From an uncultured Granulosicoccaceae bacterium (GTDB taxonomy: Bacteria > Pseudomonadota > Gammaproteobacteria > Granulosicoccales > Granulosicoccaceae), in assembly GCA_937922675.1 (NCBI GenBank), contig CALAJN010000001.1:62001-126000 (forward strand): a stretch of DNA of 64,000 bases, given 5' to 3'. Positions 54,275 through 62,165 of the stretch are shown one piece after another (position 1 is the first letter of the stretch; every line of letters starts with the position of its first letter). The notes beneath the pieces are model-generated. The model was not told the origin of the DNA. It made no database searches and was given only the letters and a program-made list of their open reading frames with translations. A program made the position numbers and the translations under genes.

Positions 54275-55240
54275 TTAGTGGGGCGCCGGTTTTCCCACAG
54301 CTCGACTTGCGACGGTCACAACGCCCAGTACCAAGAACCCAGCGATGAGCCCTACCAGTGTGTGCAGCAAGGTCGATATAGATCCCGACAGTATGCTGCT
54401 GACGCTGGGTAGCCAACTACCGACCGATCCGGCAGTCGACAGGATCCAGTCTGCCAAGCCGTGAAAACCATGCGTGATGATTCCGCCACCGACTATGAAC
54501 ATCGCAGCGGTACCAACGATTGACAGCATCTTCATGAACAGTGGGGCAAACCATAAAATGCCTTGGCCGACCGCCCGACTGATAGCTGAGCGATCAGCCA
54601 AGGCCTCATCTGCCTGTGTCGGCGTGCCCACCAACCAACGCCCCAGATCATCCAGTTTGACGATGCCTGCGACCAGTCCGTAGACGCCGACGGTCATGAT
54701 CATCGAGATGCCGATCAACACCCCAAGTTGTACGGCAAAGCTTGCATCTGCGACTGTCCCGAGAGAGATGACGATGATTTCGGCAGAGAGAATGAAGTCA
54801 GTGCGAATCGCACCTTTTATCTTTGTTTTCTCAAGCGTTGCAAGATCTACGTCGGTATTGGCGACATTTTTGCGCAATTCGGCAACCTCAGCCTTGCTAC
54901 GGGCCGGGTACAGGAATTTATGCGCGATCTTTTCCGCACCTTCGTAACACAGGTAGAGACCACCAAGCATCAACAAGGGAGTTATTGCCCAGGGAGCGAT
55001 GGCGCTGATAGCGAGGGCTACTGGCACCAGAATCAATTTGTTGATCGCTGATCCGCGTGCCACGGCAGCTACGACCGGAATCTCACGGTCAGCCGCAACT
55101 CCCGCAACCTGATTGGCGTTGAGCGCAAGATCGTCACCGAGCACGCCCGCTGTCTTGCGAGTGGCTACCTTCGTCATCACCGCGACATCGTCAAGTACGA
55201 CGCTGATGTCGTCGAGAAGTGTCAACAAACTTGTGGCCAT
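54275..55240 (-). CDS. DUF808 (YedI-like) inner-membrane protein
   Basis: A 321-residue hydrophobic protein. SLLTLLDDISVVLDDVAVMTK and KTAGVLGDDLALNANQVAG are the family N-terminal motifs, and LGGLYLCYEGAEKIAHKF is the second conserved region. The C-terminal half has about five more membrane segments. No function is known for YedI. It lies convergent with the CNNM gene, 34 bases away. Confidence 0.88.
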   Translation of the reverse strand: MATSLLTLLDDISVVLDDVAVMTKVATRKTAGVLGDDLALNANQVAGVAADREIPVVAAVARGSAINKLILVPVALAISAIAPWAITPLLMLGGLYLCYEGAEKIAHKFLYPARSKAEVAELRKNVANTDVDLATLEKTKIKGAIRTDFILSAEIIVISLGTVADASFAVQLGVLIGISMIMTVGVYGLVAGIVKLDDLGRWLVGTPTQADEALADRSAISRAVGQGILWFAPLFMKMLSIVGTAAMFIVGGGIITHGFHGLADWILSTAGSVGSWLPSVSSILSGSISTLLHTLVGLIAGFLVLGVVTVASRAVGKPAPH

Positions 55241-55275
55241 GCGGGGTTCCTTGAGCGCGGCTTGTTTGACCGGCG

Positions 55276-55316
55276 AAAAAAAAGGCCGCGCCCCTGGATA
55301 TCAGGTGGCAACGGCC
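55276..55316 (-). terminator. Intrinsic terminator downstream of the HiPIP gene
   Basis: Read on the minus strand, GGCCG pairs with CGGCC across a roughly 23-base inner region with further GC pairing (GCC/GGGGC), followed by eight T residues. It lies about 36 bases after the HiPIP stop and before the DUF808 gene start, so it would isolate the two. Confidence 0.75.
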
Positions 55317-55351
55317 TCGTACTCTGCCTCAGATGAGGCGAGGAGGGCCAA

Positions 55352-55654
55352 TCAGGCTTTGGGGACGTACGCGCTGCACCACGCCTCGGCACCGACAGCG
55401 ACGCCCGGGAAAAGCGGGCAGGGGCCTTGAGCTTCGCCTTCAGCACCTTGATAAAGCGTGCAATTGCCACAGTTGGTGGCCGGGTCGGGGGACTGCTCTG
55501 CGTACTGTAGAGCCGCAGCTGCGGGTGATGCCGGATCGACCATCGGAAGGTCATCCGCGTGACTCGGCAAGGTGCCGACGACCGCGCTCAGCGGAACGGC
55601 GGCTGCGCCAGCGCCCATCAGGTTCATTATCTGGCGGCGTTTCTTGTCGACCAT
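55352..55654 (-). CDS. High-potential iron-sulfur protein (HiPIP)
   Basis: A 100-residue periplasmic electron carrier with one [4Fe-4S] cluster. The four cysteines C62, C65, C79 and C93 have the HiPIP spacing (CxxC, 13, 13). The leader KKRRQIMNLMGAGAAAVPLS has a twin-arginine followed by a hydrophobic stretch, so Tat export with the cluster already in place is expected, as for other HiPIPs. HiPIPs pass electrons from the cytochrome bc1 complex to photosynthetic reaction centres or terminal oxidases; no photosynthesis gene is in the window. An AGTATA (-10 TATACT on the minus strand) lies near 55688-55693. Confidence 0.92.
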   Translation of the reverse strand: MVDKKRRQIMNLMGAGAAAVPLSAVVGTLPSHADDLPMVDPASPAAAALQYAEQSPDPATNCGNCTLYQGAEGEAQGPCPLFPGVAVGAEAWCSAYVPKA

Positions 55655-55806
55655 GCTATCTCCATTGAGTTTGTGTGGGTACAGCAAAGTATACGGGTGA
55701 CTTTGGGTTTTGGTTGCAACAAGTTGCCCAAACTGAGTGACTTTCGAGACAGAATTGCCCGTATGTACCCCGTGGGAACGGGCTCGGCGGTCCGAAGCCG
55801 GTGATA

Positions 55807-57873
55807 TTACCGATCGTTGCTGCGCTGTTCTCGCTCGGCCAGGGCCGCGATGGCGTTGCGCGCAATACCTACCGCTCGCTTGGTTGCCGCTTCTTGCTGC
55901 TCGCGCGCTACACGTTCGCTAGCGGCCTCGGCCTCGGCGGCGCGGAGCGCTACCATAGCAGCCTGCGCTCGTTGCTCGAGCTCAAGTTGCGTGCCTTGGC
56001 TGGCCTCCAATGTCTTGAGGCGATTGTTGTATTGCTCGATATCCAGGCGCAGCTCCTCAATCAGCATACGCTGACTGTTGACAAGAGTTTCTGCTGCCTT
56101 GCGAGCTTCACGATCGCCAGCAGCAATACGTTCTGCGCGTAGCAGTCGTGATTCCAGTTCCGCCTCGCGTGCAGCCATTGCAACGCTTGCTATCCCGGCC
56201 TCGTGACTGTCATTTTGAGTAGCGTATTCGTCGTGCCTGTCGGCACCCTCGGCGTCAGATCTCGGTGCCGCATAGTCGCGCTCATCAGCAGGTCTGGCGG
56301 GCGCAGTCGACGACGCGCGCGGTTTGCCGTACAGCAGTGACGGTTGTTCTGGCCGGGTTGGATAAGTCTCGTTTTGATCGCCGGGAGCTTGGTCGACCGG
56401 TTGTTTGGAGGCTGGCCTGTCCTGTCCAGACAGCTCGCGCTCACCGCCAGGGGTGTCAATTGAATCAAGCGCACTGAAAAAAGATTTTTTCTGCTCATCA
56501 ACTTCGTGCTCGATTGCACCAAGTGTTGCCGAGGGTTCTTGCCCTGCAGTAGCGGAATCAGCAGTATCTACGGTGCGTGGTTTGTTGTTCATCAAAGCGT
56601 CTTGAATCTCCGGATGCAGTGCCTCATCTCGTCGATCGGCGTCAGAGCTGTTGTCGGCATCGATGCTGACGCGTGACAGTCTGTCGCCGACTACCTCACT
56701 CGGCTCGGTGTGTAGGACGCCACTGACTTTGGATTGCACGGGATTTGTCTCGCTGTCACTCAGGTAGTGATCGTCGAGTTCGCTCAAGCCGGTTGAATCG
56801 TCTGGGCTCGATTCCGAGAGCTGTTCGTCGAGAAGCTCGTTGATTTCCTTGTCAAGTAGCTCGTCGGACTCGTCGTCAAGCAGATCGGTAGTCTCCCCGA
56901 GGGCTAGCTCGTCGGCTTCATGGTCGAGCAAAATATCGGAATAGTCGCCGGTTAGATCGTTGGCCTCGTCGTCGAGCGCATCGGTAGTCTCATCGCTGGT
57001 CAGGTCGCTGGTCAGGTCGCTGGTCAGGTCGCCGGTCAGGTCGCCGGTCTCGTCATCCAGCAGATCGCTCATCTCGCCGCCGGGTAGATTGGCAGCCGTA
57101 TCGTCGAGCAGATCGCCGGTTTTGTCGTCAATCATGTCGCTGGTCTCGTCATCCAGCAGATCGCTCATCTCGCCGCCGGGCAGATTGGCAGTCCTATCGT
57201 CGAGCAGATCGCCGGGGTTGTCGTCAATCATGTCGCTGGTCTGATCGTGGAGCAACTCGCTGATATCGTCAGACTCGTTATGCAGCAGGTCTCGTGTCTC
57301 ATCCCTGATCTGAACGCGCTGTTTGTCTGAGAAAACCGCGCCCGGCTGTTCCAGGATCTCGTCCTGTTGTTCAGCAAAGAAGGCATTGCTCGACTCACCG
57401 CCGATTAATGCGCGTTGATCGTCGGTGAAAAAGGCATTGGATTCGGTGCTTGTCAGGCTTGTATCGGGTTCGATAAGACTCGCCTCGGCCCTCATGGAGT
57501 CAGTCTCCGTACGGCCGGGCTCTGATTGATTTCGCCAGCCAGTTTCCACAGGGATGTAAGCGGTGGGCTGTTCTACGTCCCAATCGCCTGCTTCCTCGCT
57601 GTCGCTAGTCGGACTTGCCAACAATGCGAACAGAGCGATCGCTGCCACGCCGCCGGCAGCGACAACGGCACTTCGGGTGAAAAGCTCGACGACGTCGGCC
57701 GCGCCAAAGTGAGCCACGGCAAAGGGTGCGCCAGCGCAAACCAAGGCTGCGCCAGCCGCAATCCAGTGACGGAAGGGGCGGGTCCGGGCGTACACACCAA
57801 AGCCAATAGCGCAGGCAGTGAAGACCACTGCTGCAGAAACTGCCATGTAAAAATAAACTTGCGTCGACGTCAT
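55807..57873 (-). CDS. Membrane-anchored, acidic repeat protein with C-terminal coiled coil
   Basis: A 688-residue protein of unknown function. The N-terminus has three membrane segments (about 6-28, 38-60 and 66-90). Residues about 110-400 are a very acidic, repeat-rich region built of DLLDD-type units: a 32-residue block (LPGGEMSDLLDDETSDMIDD plus about 12 residues) occurs twice, and GDLTSDLTSDLT repeats follow. Earlier, NAFFTDDQRALIGGESS and NAFFAEQQDEIL are a diverged pair. The last 130 residues are a charged coiled coil (ESRLLRAERIAAGDREARKA, then EQRAQAAMVALRAAEAEA). ATG 57873 is preferred to an upstream start that adds a Ser-rich leader. It may act as a scaffold or spacer at the membrane (inference). 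Confidence 0.7.
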   Translation of the reverse strand: MTSTQVYFYMAVSAAVVFTACAIGFGVYARTRPFRHWIAAGAALVCAGAPFAVAHFGAADVVELFTRSAVVAAGGVAAIALFALLASPTSDSEEAGDWDVEQPTAYIPVETGWRNQSEPGRTETDSMRAEASLIEPDTSLTSTESNAFFTDDQRALIGGESSNAFFAEQQDEILEQPGAVFSDKQRVQIRDETRDLLHNESDDISELLHDQTSDMIDDNPGDLLDDRTANLPGGEMSDLLDDETSDMIDDKTGDLLDDTAANLPGGEMSDLLDDETGDLTGDLTSDLTSDLTSDETTDALDDEANDLTGDYSDILLDHEADELALGETTDLLDDESDELLDKEINELLDEQLSESSPDDSTGLSELDDHYLSDSETNPVQSKVSGVLHTEPSEVVGDRLSRVSIDADNSSDADRRDEALHPEIQDALMNNKPRTVDTADSATAGQEPSATLGAIEHEVDEQKKSFFSALDSIDTPGGERELSGQDRPASKQPVDQAPGDQNETYPTRPEQPSLLYGKPRASSTAPARPADERDYAAPRSDAEGADRHDEYATQNDSHEAGIASVAMAAREAELESRLLRAERIAAGDREARKAAETLVNSQRMLIEELRLDIEQYNNRLKTLEASQGTQLELEQRAQAAMVALRAAEAEAASERVAREQQEAATKRAVGIARNAIAALAEREQRSNDR
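56999..57046. repeat. Four tandem 12-bp units in the acidic repeat gene
   Basis: GTCAGGTCGCTG occurs twice and GTCAGGTCGCCG twice, directly end to end. In the coding strand they encode repeats of the type DLTS/DLTG. Unit length is a multiple of three, so copy changes keep the frame. Confidence 0.9.
57046..57237. repeat. Tandem 96-bp duplication in the acidic repeat gene
   Basis: Two near-identical 96-base units begin at 57046 and 57142 (both start GGTCTCGTCATCCAGCAG). They differ at a few positions. Each encodes a 32-residue acidic block. The close match implies a recent duplication. Confidence 0.88.
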
Positions 57874-58040
57874 AGCGGTGTCCAGCCGACTCCTGTTGGA
57901 TGACAGCAGGAATTCTAGGGCGAATGTACAACCAGACGTAGACGGGCCCCGCAAAAAGCCGGTCGATCAGGTCGCGTGTTTTGACAACAATGACATAACA
58001 CGGACCGTGCCAAGCACCGCTGTGCGGTACTTCACATAAT

Positions 58041-58214
58041 TTAGCGCTGGAGGTTCCGCGCCCGCTCGGCCAGGCGATCGTAGCGTCCTTGAAAGTGCTT
58101 GATCAGCGCAACGTGGCGCCCTATCGCATCGCTGGAGGCATGCTGGCGTATGGCGGGCAGCGCCTTGACCAGAGAGTGCAGCGTGCGGGTGATGTTGTCG
58201 AGATTGTCGTTCAT
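58041..58214 (-). CDS. Small basic protein of unknown function (57 residues)
   Basis: A short gene with ATG 58214, preceded by a consensus AGGAGG six bases upstream, and stop TAA at 58041. The product starts MNDNLDNITRTLHSLVKALP and is mostly helical, with many Arg and His (HFQGRYDRLAERARNLQR at the end). There is no signal or membrane segment. No family was recognised. The strong ribosome site and intact frame support expression. It lies about 170 bases beyond the MoaD-like gene and about 170 bases before the acidic repeat gene, on the same strand as both. Confidence 0.6.
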   Translation of the reverse strand: MNDNLDNITRTLHSLVKALPAIRQHASSDAIGRHVALIKHFQGRYDRLAERARNLQR

Positions 58215-58369
58215 GAGAGCCTCCTGACCGGTGCGAGCTGCGCCCTGTCGTTGGCGCCACGTTCAGGTATAGGCCCAGATCTTCATTTTTGCCAGCCATA
58301 AGCTGCGAAAAACTGCCAATCCGGCTCGTATGTGCGAAGTAGTGCCGGCGCAATGCGCTCAAGGATGAA

Positions 58370-58386
58370 CTGAAGTTGGCCTTCAG
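58370..58386. repeat. Short inverted repeat at the end of the AOR operon
   Basis: CTGAAG and CTTCAG flank a five-base spacer, overlapping the stop of the MoaD-like gene. It lacks a T-run on either strand, so a terminator role is not supported. It may be a weak hairpin. Confidence 0.3.
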
Positions 58387-58646
58387 CCGGCGCGTATAGG
58401 TGGCATCAGCGCTACCAGGCTTGCATCGGACAACGCTCTGGTGGAACGACTGTCAATGGGGACAGACTGCCCGTCAAGCACACAGACAATGGCCTGATTG
58501 GCACATCCAAGCGCTGCGATCAGTTCACCGAGTGTTGTTCCATCCGGTACTTCTGCACTGAATTGCCCGGCCGAGGTTTGTGTCACCAGTGGGGCTGCGG
58601 CAATCAGTCGAGCAAGCGACCCGCTAGAGCAAATGGTGATGTTCAA
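58383..58646 (-). CDS. MoaD/ThiS-like ubiquitin-fold protein, ending in Ala-Gly
   Basis: An 87-residue beta-grasp protein. FSAEVPDGTTLGELIAALG and IVCVLDGQSVPIDSRSTRAL then VALMPPIRAG follow the MoaD/ThiS pattern. The last two residues are Ala-Gly, not the Gly-Gly that is adenylated and thiocarboxylated in MoaD. The start is a TTG at 58646 overlapping the AOR stop by four bases. In AOR operons of Aromatoleum a MoaD-like protein (AorD) is present, and a tungstopterin role is plausible. With a single terminal Gly it may be a non-sulfurated scaffold, or still be usable. Confidence 0.75.
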   Translation of the reverse strand: MNITICSSGSLARLIAAAPLVTQTSAGQFSAEVPDGTTLGELIAALGCANQAIVCVLDGQSVPIDSRSTRALSDASLVALMPPIRAG

Positions 58647-60493
58647 GCGACATCCGCGGCCTGCGATCTTGGCGGGATACCCAGACGAGCCAGGGTTGTT
58701 GTCGTTGGACGACCGTCCGCTGACCATCCCCGCAGTCCGTAGTATTCCGGGAGCATACGGTCGATCTCTGCAACGCGTCCGGCTGCTGTACCAGCGGGCG
58801 CCGGAGTAGTCAAAAGACGATCGGGCAGAGTGTCGTCGGCGACGGTGAACCCGGCCTCCAGGTTGAACAATCGCTCAAGGTTCCAGATACGTTCCCCGGT
58901 TTGCACAAGCCGCTCGTCGGTCCATGCATCACCTAGGTCAGCACGAACCAATGCGCCGAACTCGGATGTCCCCCATGCACCCATCGTGAAAAGGCAGGTA
59001 CCTGTCGAGTCCACCATTGCAATGACATCCTGACTGTTCTTGCAAGGCTCGGCTTTGCCTTCGCCACTCTGATCGGCCATATCTGCGGCAAAGACGTCGT
59101 GTCGAAGATGGCAGGCGCCTCGGTTACTTGTCGCGTATCCGAGCCCCATTCCTTGTAGAGCCCGCCCGTCATAGCCGGCGAATTCCTGGCCCTTGACGAC
59201 CATCGCAAGTTCGGGGCGACCATAGTGTTCACACAGCCGTTTTGCGCCAAGACCAAGCTTCTTCCCAAAGCCCTCCTGCAGGCCGGTTTTCTCAGCCATC
59301 TGCACCAGCGCTTGAGCGCTTCCAAAGCGCAGCTCGATGTTGTCTGTCTCCGTGAGTCCAATGACACCTAGCTCGAACAATTCCATGGCTGCAGCCAAGG
59401 TGACGCCGAAGCTGATCGGGTCCATGCCATGCTCATTCATGAGAAAACCTGCAAAAGTCAGCGCATCGATATCATCTACACCAATTACTGGACCGAATGC
59501 AAAAGCGGTTTCGTACTCGAGTCCACCTGACGCGTGGTGGTATTGGGCGCGATCTCTTACGGAGAAATGTGCCTTGTCAACATGGGCTATGCGGCCACAA
59601 CCGATAGTGCATCCAAAACAGGCCTTGTTAGTCAACAAGTTAACGTGACCATTGGGCCTGACCTCGCTCATGGCCGCCGGATTGATATTGCTGGTGCCCT
59701 CAAACGTCACTTCCTGGAAATTTCGCGTTGGCAGCCCACCGAATGCGTTCATGCTGTCGATCATTGCATTGGTGCCGTACTCTGTAAGCTCACGACGCCC
59801 CTCGTTGTCGGCGAGTTTTTGATGGGTGTCCGTGACGGCATCCATGAACACGCTCGTATTGGCAAGCCTGACCCCACGCGTCCCGCGCACCGCGATTGCC
59901 TTCAGGTGTTTGGCTCCCATGACAGCACCAACTCCCGAGCGGCCAGCTGCACGATGAAGATCGTTGACGATGCAGGCATAACGCACCCCTTGCTCTCCCG
60001 CAACACCAATGGAGGCGACCTTTGTTTGCGGATCCGTATGCGCTGTCTTGATGCCTTCTTCGGTATCCCAGACCGTGCGTCCCCACCAGGGTGATGCGTC
60101 AAGCAGCTGCACCTCTTCGTCGACTATCGACAAGTACACAGGTCGTTCGCTACGTCCCGTGATGATCACCAGGTCATAACCTGCGTACTTGAGTTCAGCG
60201 CCGAACTTGCCGCCGGAGTTTGAGCAGGCGATAGCGCCCGTCAAAGCGCCCTTGGTAACGACAGTCCAACGCCCACCGGTCGAGGCTCGGGTTCCGGTCA
60301 AGGGACCGGTGGCGAAGATCAGCGGCATCTCTGGCGCCAAGGGATCAGTCAGTGGATCGACCTCTTCATACAGATATCGCGTCGCAAGACCGCGCGCACC
60401 AAGGTACTGCTCGGCCCAGTCCTGGTTTAGCGCCTCGATGCGGGTGCTGCCTTGATCCAGATCGACCCGCAGAACACGACCTTGCCAACTCAT
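58643..60493 (-). CDS. Aldehyde:ferredoxin oxidoreductase (tungsten-type)
   Basis: A 616-residue AOR-family enzyme that oxidises aldehydes to carboxylic acids using a tungsten (or molybdenum) bis-pterin and a [4Fe-4S] cluster. Cluster cysteines are C292, C295 and C299 (CFGCTIGC) and C500 (DSTGTC); SNSGGKFGAELKYAGYD (91-107) and GGLEYETAFAFGP (about 323-335) bind the pterin. The length matches characterised AORs. Its stop overlaps the MoaD-like start and its own start overlaps the ferredoxin-like gene stop by four bases. In the Aromatoleum system the electron partner includes an FAD protein (AorC), which is not visible here. Confidence 0.93.
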   Translation of the reverse strand: MSWQGRVLRVDLDQGSTRIEALNQDWAEQYLGARGLATRYLYEEVDPLTDPLAPEMPLIFATGPLTGTRASTGGRWTVVTKGALTGAIACSNSGGKFGAELKYAGYDLVIITGRSERPVYLSIVDEEVQLLDASPWWGRTVWDTEEGIKTAHTDPQTKVASIGVAGEQGVRYACIVNDLHRAAGRSGVGAVMGAKHLKAIAVRGTRGVRLANTSVFMDAVTDTHQKLADNEGRRELTEYGTNAMIDSMNAFGGLPTRNFQEVTFEGTSNINPAAMSEVRPNGHVNLLTNKACFGCTIGCGRIAHVDKAHFSVRDRAQYHHASGGLEYETAFAFGPVIGVDDIDALTFAGFLMNEHGMDPISFGVTLAAAMELFELGVIGLTETDNIELRFGSAQALVQMAEKTGLQEGFGKKLGLGAKRLCEHYGRPELAMVVKGQEFAGYDGRALQGMGLGYATSNRGACHLRHDVFAADMADQSGEGKAEPCKNSQDVIAMVDSTGTCLFTMGAWGTSEFGALVRADLGDAWTDERLVQTGERIWNLERLFNLEAGFTVADDTLPDRLLTTPAPAGTAAGRVAEIDRMLPEYYGLRGWSADGRPTTTTLARLGIPPRSQAADVA

Positions 60494-60939
60494 GGCCCTG
60501 TCTGCCCGGTCTCGGCGGGAACATCAAAACGTATGGCGCCGGTCGGGCAGGCTTCGCTGCACTTGGGGTCACCGCCACAGAGGTTGCACTTGACTGCCTT
60601 ACCGGTGCGGGTGTTCATGTTGATGGTGCCGTAAGGGCAGGCGATCGTGCACACACGACACCCGACGCACAGCGACTCATCAACAGCTTTGATCCCAAGC
60701 GTGTGATCCACGCGTATGGCGTTGGTCGGGCAGGCGTGCAGACACCAGGCTTCCTCGCATTGGGTGCAGGTATAGGGCACGTTGCGTCGACCGTGTTCAA
60801 ACTCAAACACCTTGATTCTGGAGAAGGCCGGCGAGATAACGCCCTCATGCTCCTGGGAGCAGGCCATCTCGCACTGCAGGCAACTCGTGCAGCGGTCAGC
60901 ATCCAGTATGAGCTGACGAAGAGGTGCTGTATCGGTCAT
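60490..60939 (-). CDS. Four-cluster ferredoxin-like electron transfer subunit (AorA type)
   Basis: A 149-residue protein with 16 cysteines in four CxxC-type groups (CTSCLQCEMAC, CTQCEEAWCLHAC, CVGCRVCTIAC, CNLCGGDPKCSEAC), enough for four [4Fe-4S] clusters. This matches polyferredoxins such as AorA and HycB/DmsB relatives. It directly precedes AOR and overlaps it, so it is the likely electron acceptor. The start follows the DUF937 stop by six bases. Confidence 0.92.
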   Translation of the reverse strand: MTDTAPLRQLILDADRCTSCLQCEMACSQEHEGVISPAFSRIKVFEFEHGRRNVPYTCTQCEEAWCLHACPTNAIRVDHTLGIKAVDESLCVGCRVCTIACPYGTINMNTRTGKAVKCNLCGGDPKCSEACPTGAIRFDVPAETGQTGP

Positions 60940-60945
60940 GCCGCC

Positions 60946-61494
60946 TTAGCGCAGCATGGTACGTGCGGCCATTCCAAGCACATCGTCCCAGATTGAGCCA
61001 TCGCGGTCGCTGTCGAGCAGAGAGCCGATCAATCCGCCAGCGCCAGAACGACTGCTGGCATTGGATCTTCCGCCGCCAAGCACTGACTTGCTGATCGCCC
61101 CCATGGCCACCGTGGCGAGGACAGGCAGCATTTTTTTCAGCAGTGAGTCGCTGATACCGGTCCTGGACGAGGCACGCTTGGCAACCTCGCGGCTGACCTC
61201 TTTCGTGCCAAAGATGTGTCCGAGAATGTCGTTGCCGTCGCGGGTGGTTGTCTCTGCGCCCAACGTGCTTGGCTGATCGAGGTAGCGATCATGCTTGCCA
61301 GTGCGCAGCGCCTCAAGAAGATCATCCATTCCCGGCTCAGCGGCCGTATTTTTTTGAAGTCCGCGAGATAGCGCCGGTATCAGCTCCTTGACCGCCGAGC
61401 GTGTCTGGGAATCGTCCAGGCCAAAATTTCGTGACAACTGGTCGAGAGATGACTTGTTTTCGTCGGACAACAGAAGATCAACTAGGGAACTCAT
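60946..61494 (-). CDS. DUF937 family protein
   Basis: A 182-residue protein with the DUF937 pattern: VDLLLSDENKSSLDQLSRNFGLDDSQTRSAV (shown as LLLSDENKSSLDQLSRNFG and DSQTRSAVKELIPALS), TGISDSLLKKMLPVLATVAMGAIS, and a Gly/Ser-rich stretch before GSIWDDVLGMA. It has no signal or membrane segment. The function is unknown. It is co-oriented with and just upstream of the ferredoxin-AOR genes, which may simply be operon sharing. Confidence 0.85.
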   Translation of the reverse strand: MSSLVDLLLSDENKSSLDQLSRNFGLDDSQTRSAVKELIPALSRGLQKNTAAEPGMDDLLEALRTGKHDRYLDQPSTLGAETTTRDGNDILGHIFGTKEVSREVAKRASSRTGISDSLLKKMLPVLATVAMGAISKSVLGGGRSNASSRSGAGGLIGSLLDSDRDGSIWDDVLGMAARTMLR

Positions 61495-61527
61495 GGTAAC
61501 GGTCTCGGGCAGGGTGCCGAATGGCTT

Positions 61528-61947
61528 TCAGACGGGAAGGTCGTCATCCAGCATGGGTGCGTCGATCTGGTCATCGAGAATGAAGGCTTCCCAATCTTCC
61601 AGAATCTCGCGAAAGTGTTTTAAAGGAGCCTCATAACGCGTGACAGGTGGCTCGGACGTCGTCTGTGGATTGGGAGAAGTGTCGTCTTCGAGCTCCTCCT
61701 CGGCGGCGAGGCATTCGAGCACGATGCCATCCAGCGTCAAGGTCACCGAATGGGCGTTGCCTATGAACTCGCGGGATTCGTCCGTACCGTCTTCAACGGC
61801 CGTCAGATCATCCATGAGGTCGTGGCAGATATGATCACTGCCCTGTACGTCTGTTTCCAGAAAGGTCATCAGCAAACGCTCTGATGCCGGCCCGCGCGCG
61901 CGCGGGGTACCGTCTGGATCGAAAAAGAACCTGTGATTGCGCGCCAT
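61528..61947 (-). CDS. YacL/UPF0231-like protein (tentative)
   Basis: A 139-residue acidic protein. The pattern ESREFIGNAHSVTLTLDGIVLECLA followed by an acidic stretch and RYEAPLKHFREILEDWEAFI resembles the E. coli YacL family (UPF0231) by pattern only, so this is tentative. It has no signal. It precedes the DUF937 gene by 33 bases on the same strand and is divergent from the two-component regulator; the 218-base intergenic region holds no other gene. Confidence 0.5.
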   Translation of the reverse strand: MARNHRFFFDPDGTPRARGPASERLLMTFLETDVQGSDHICHDLMDDLTAVEDGTDESREFIGNAHSVTLTLDGIVLECLAAEEELEDDTSPNPQTTSEPPVTRYEAPLKHFREILEDWEAFILDDQIDAPMLDDDLPV

Positions 61948-62165
61948 TGTTGCTGCAGGTGAGCTCCGCTCGAGAGGTGAATCCTACCGGATGATACGCA
62001 GGAGTTCACAACAGGCTTTGGTTTGGCTGCATGAGCCTGATGCGCGACTGGGGTTCAGGTGTCCGCTCAGCTCGCGATACACTTAAGCTGCAGCGGTAAG
62101 ATTCCCCCCATTCAATGGACTCAGATGCGATCGAATGATCCAAGCCCGATGCGCAAGATCCGACC

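Noticed and set aside
55700-55750. Imperfect inverted repeat GGTTGCAAC / GTTGCCCAAAC between the repeat gene and HiPIP
   Set aside because: Pairing is interrupted and there is no T-run, so neither terminator nor operator is supported.
56999-57237. Possible CRISPR-like repeats
   Set aside because: The units are directly adjacent, in-frame coding repeats without spacers.
57967-58362. 131-residue minus-strand reading frame over the small gene at 58.1 kb
   Set aside because: It is a different frame from the 57-residue gene with the AGGAGG site, starts with a poor context and has a composition typical of an off-frame reading.
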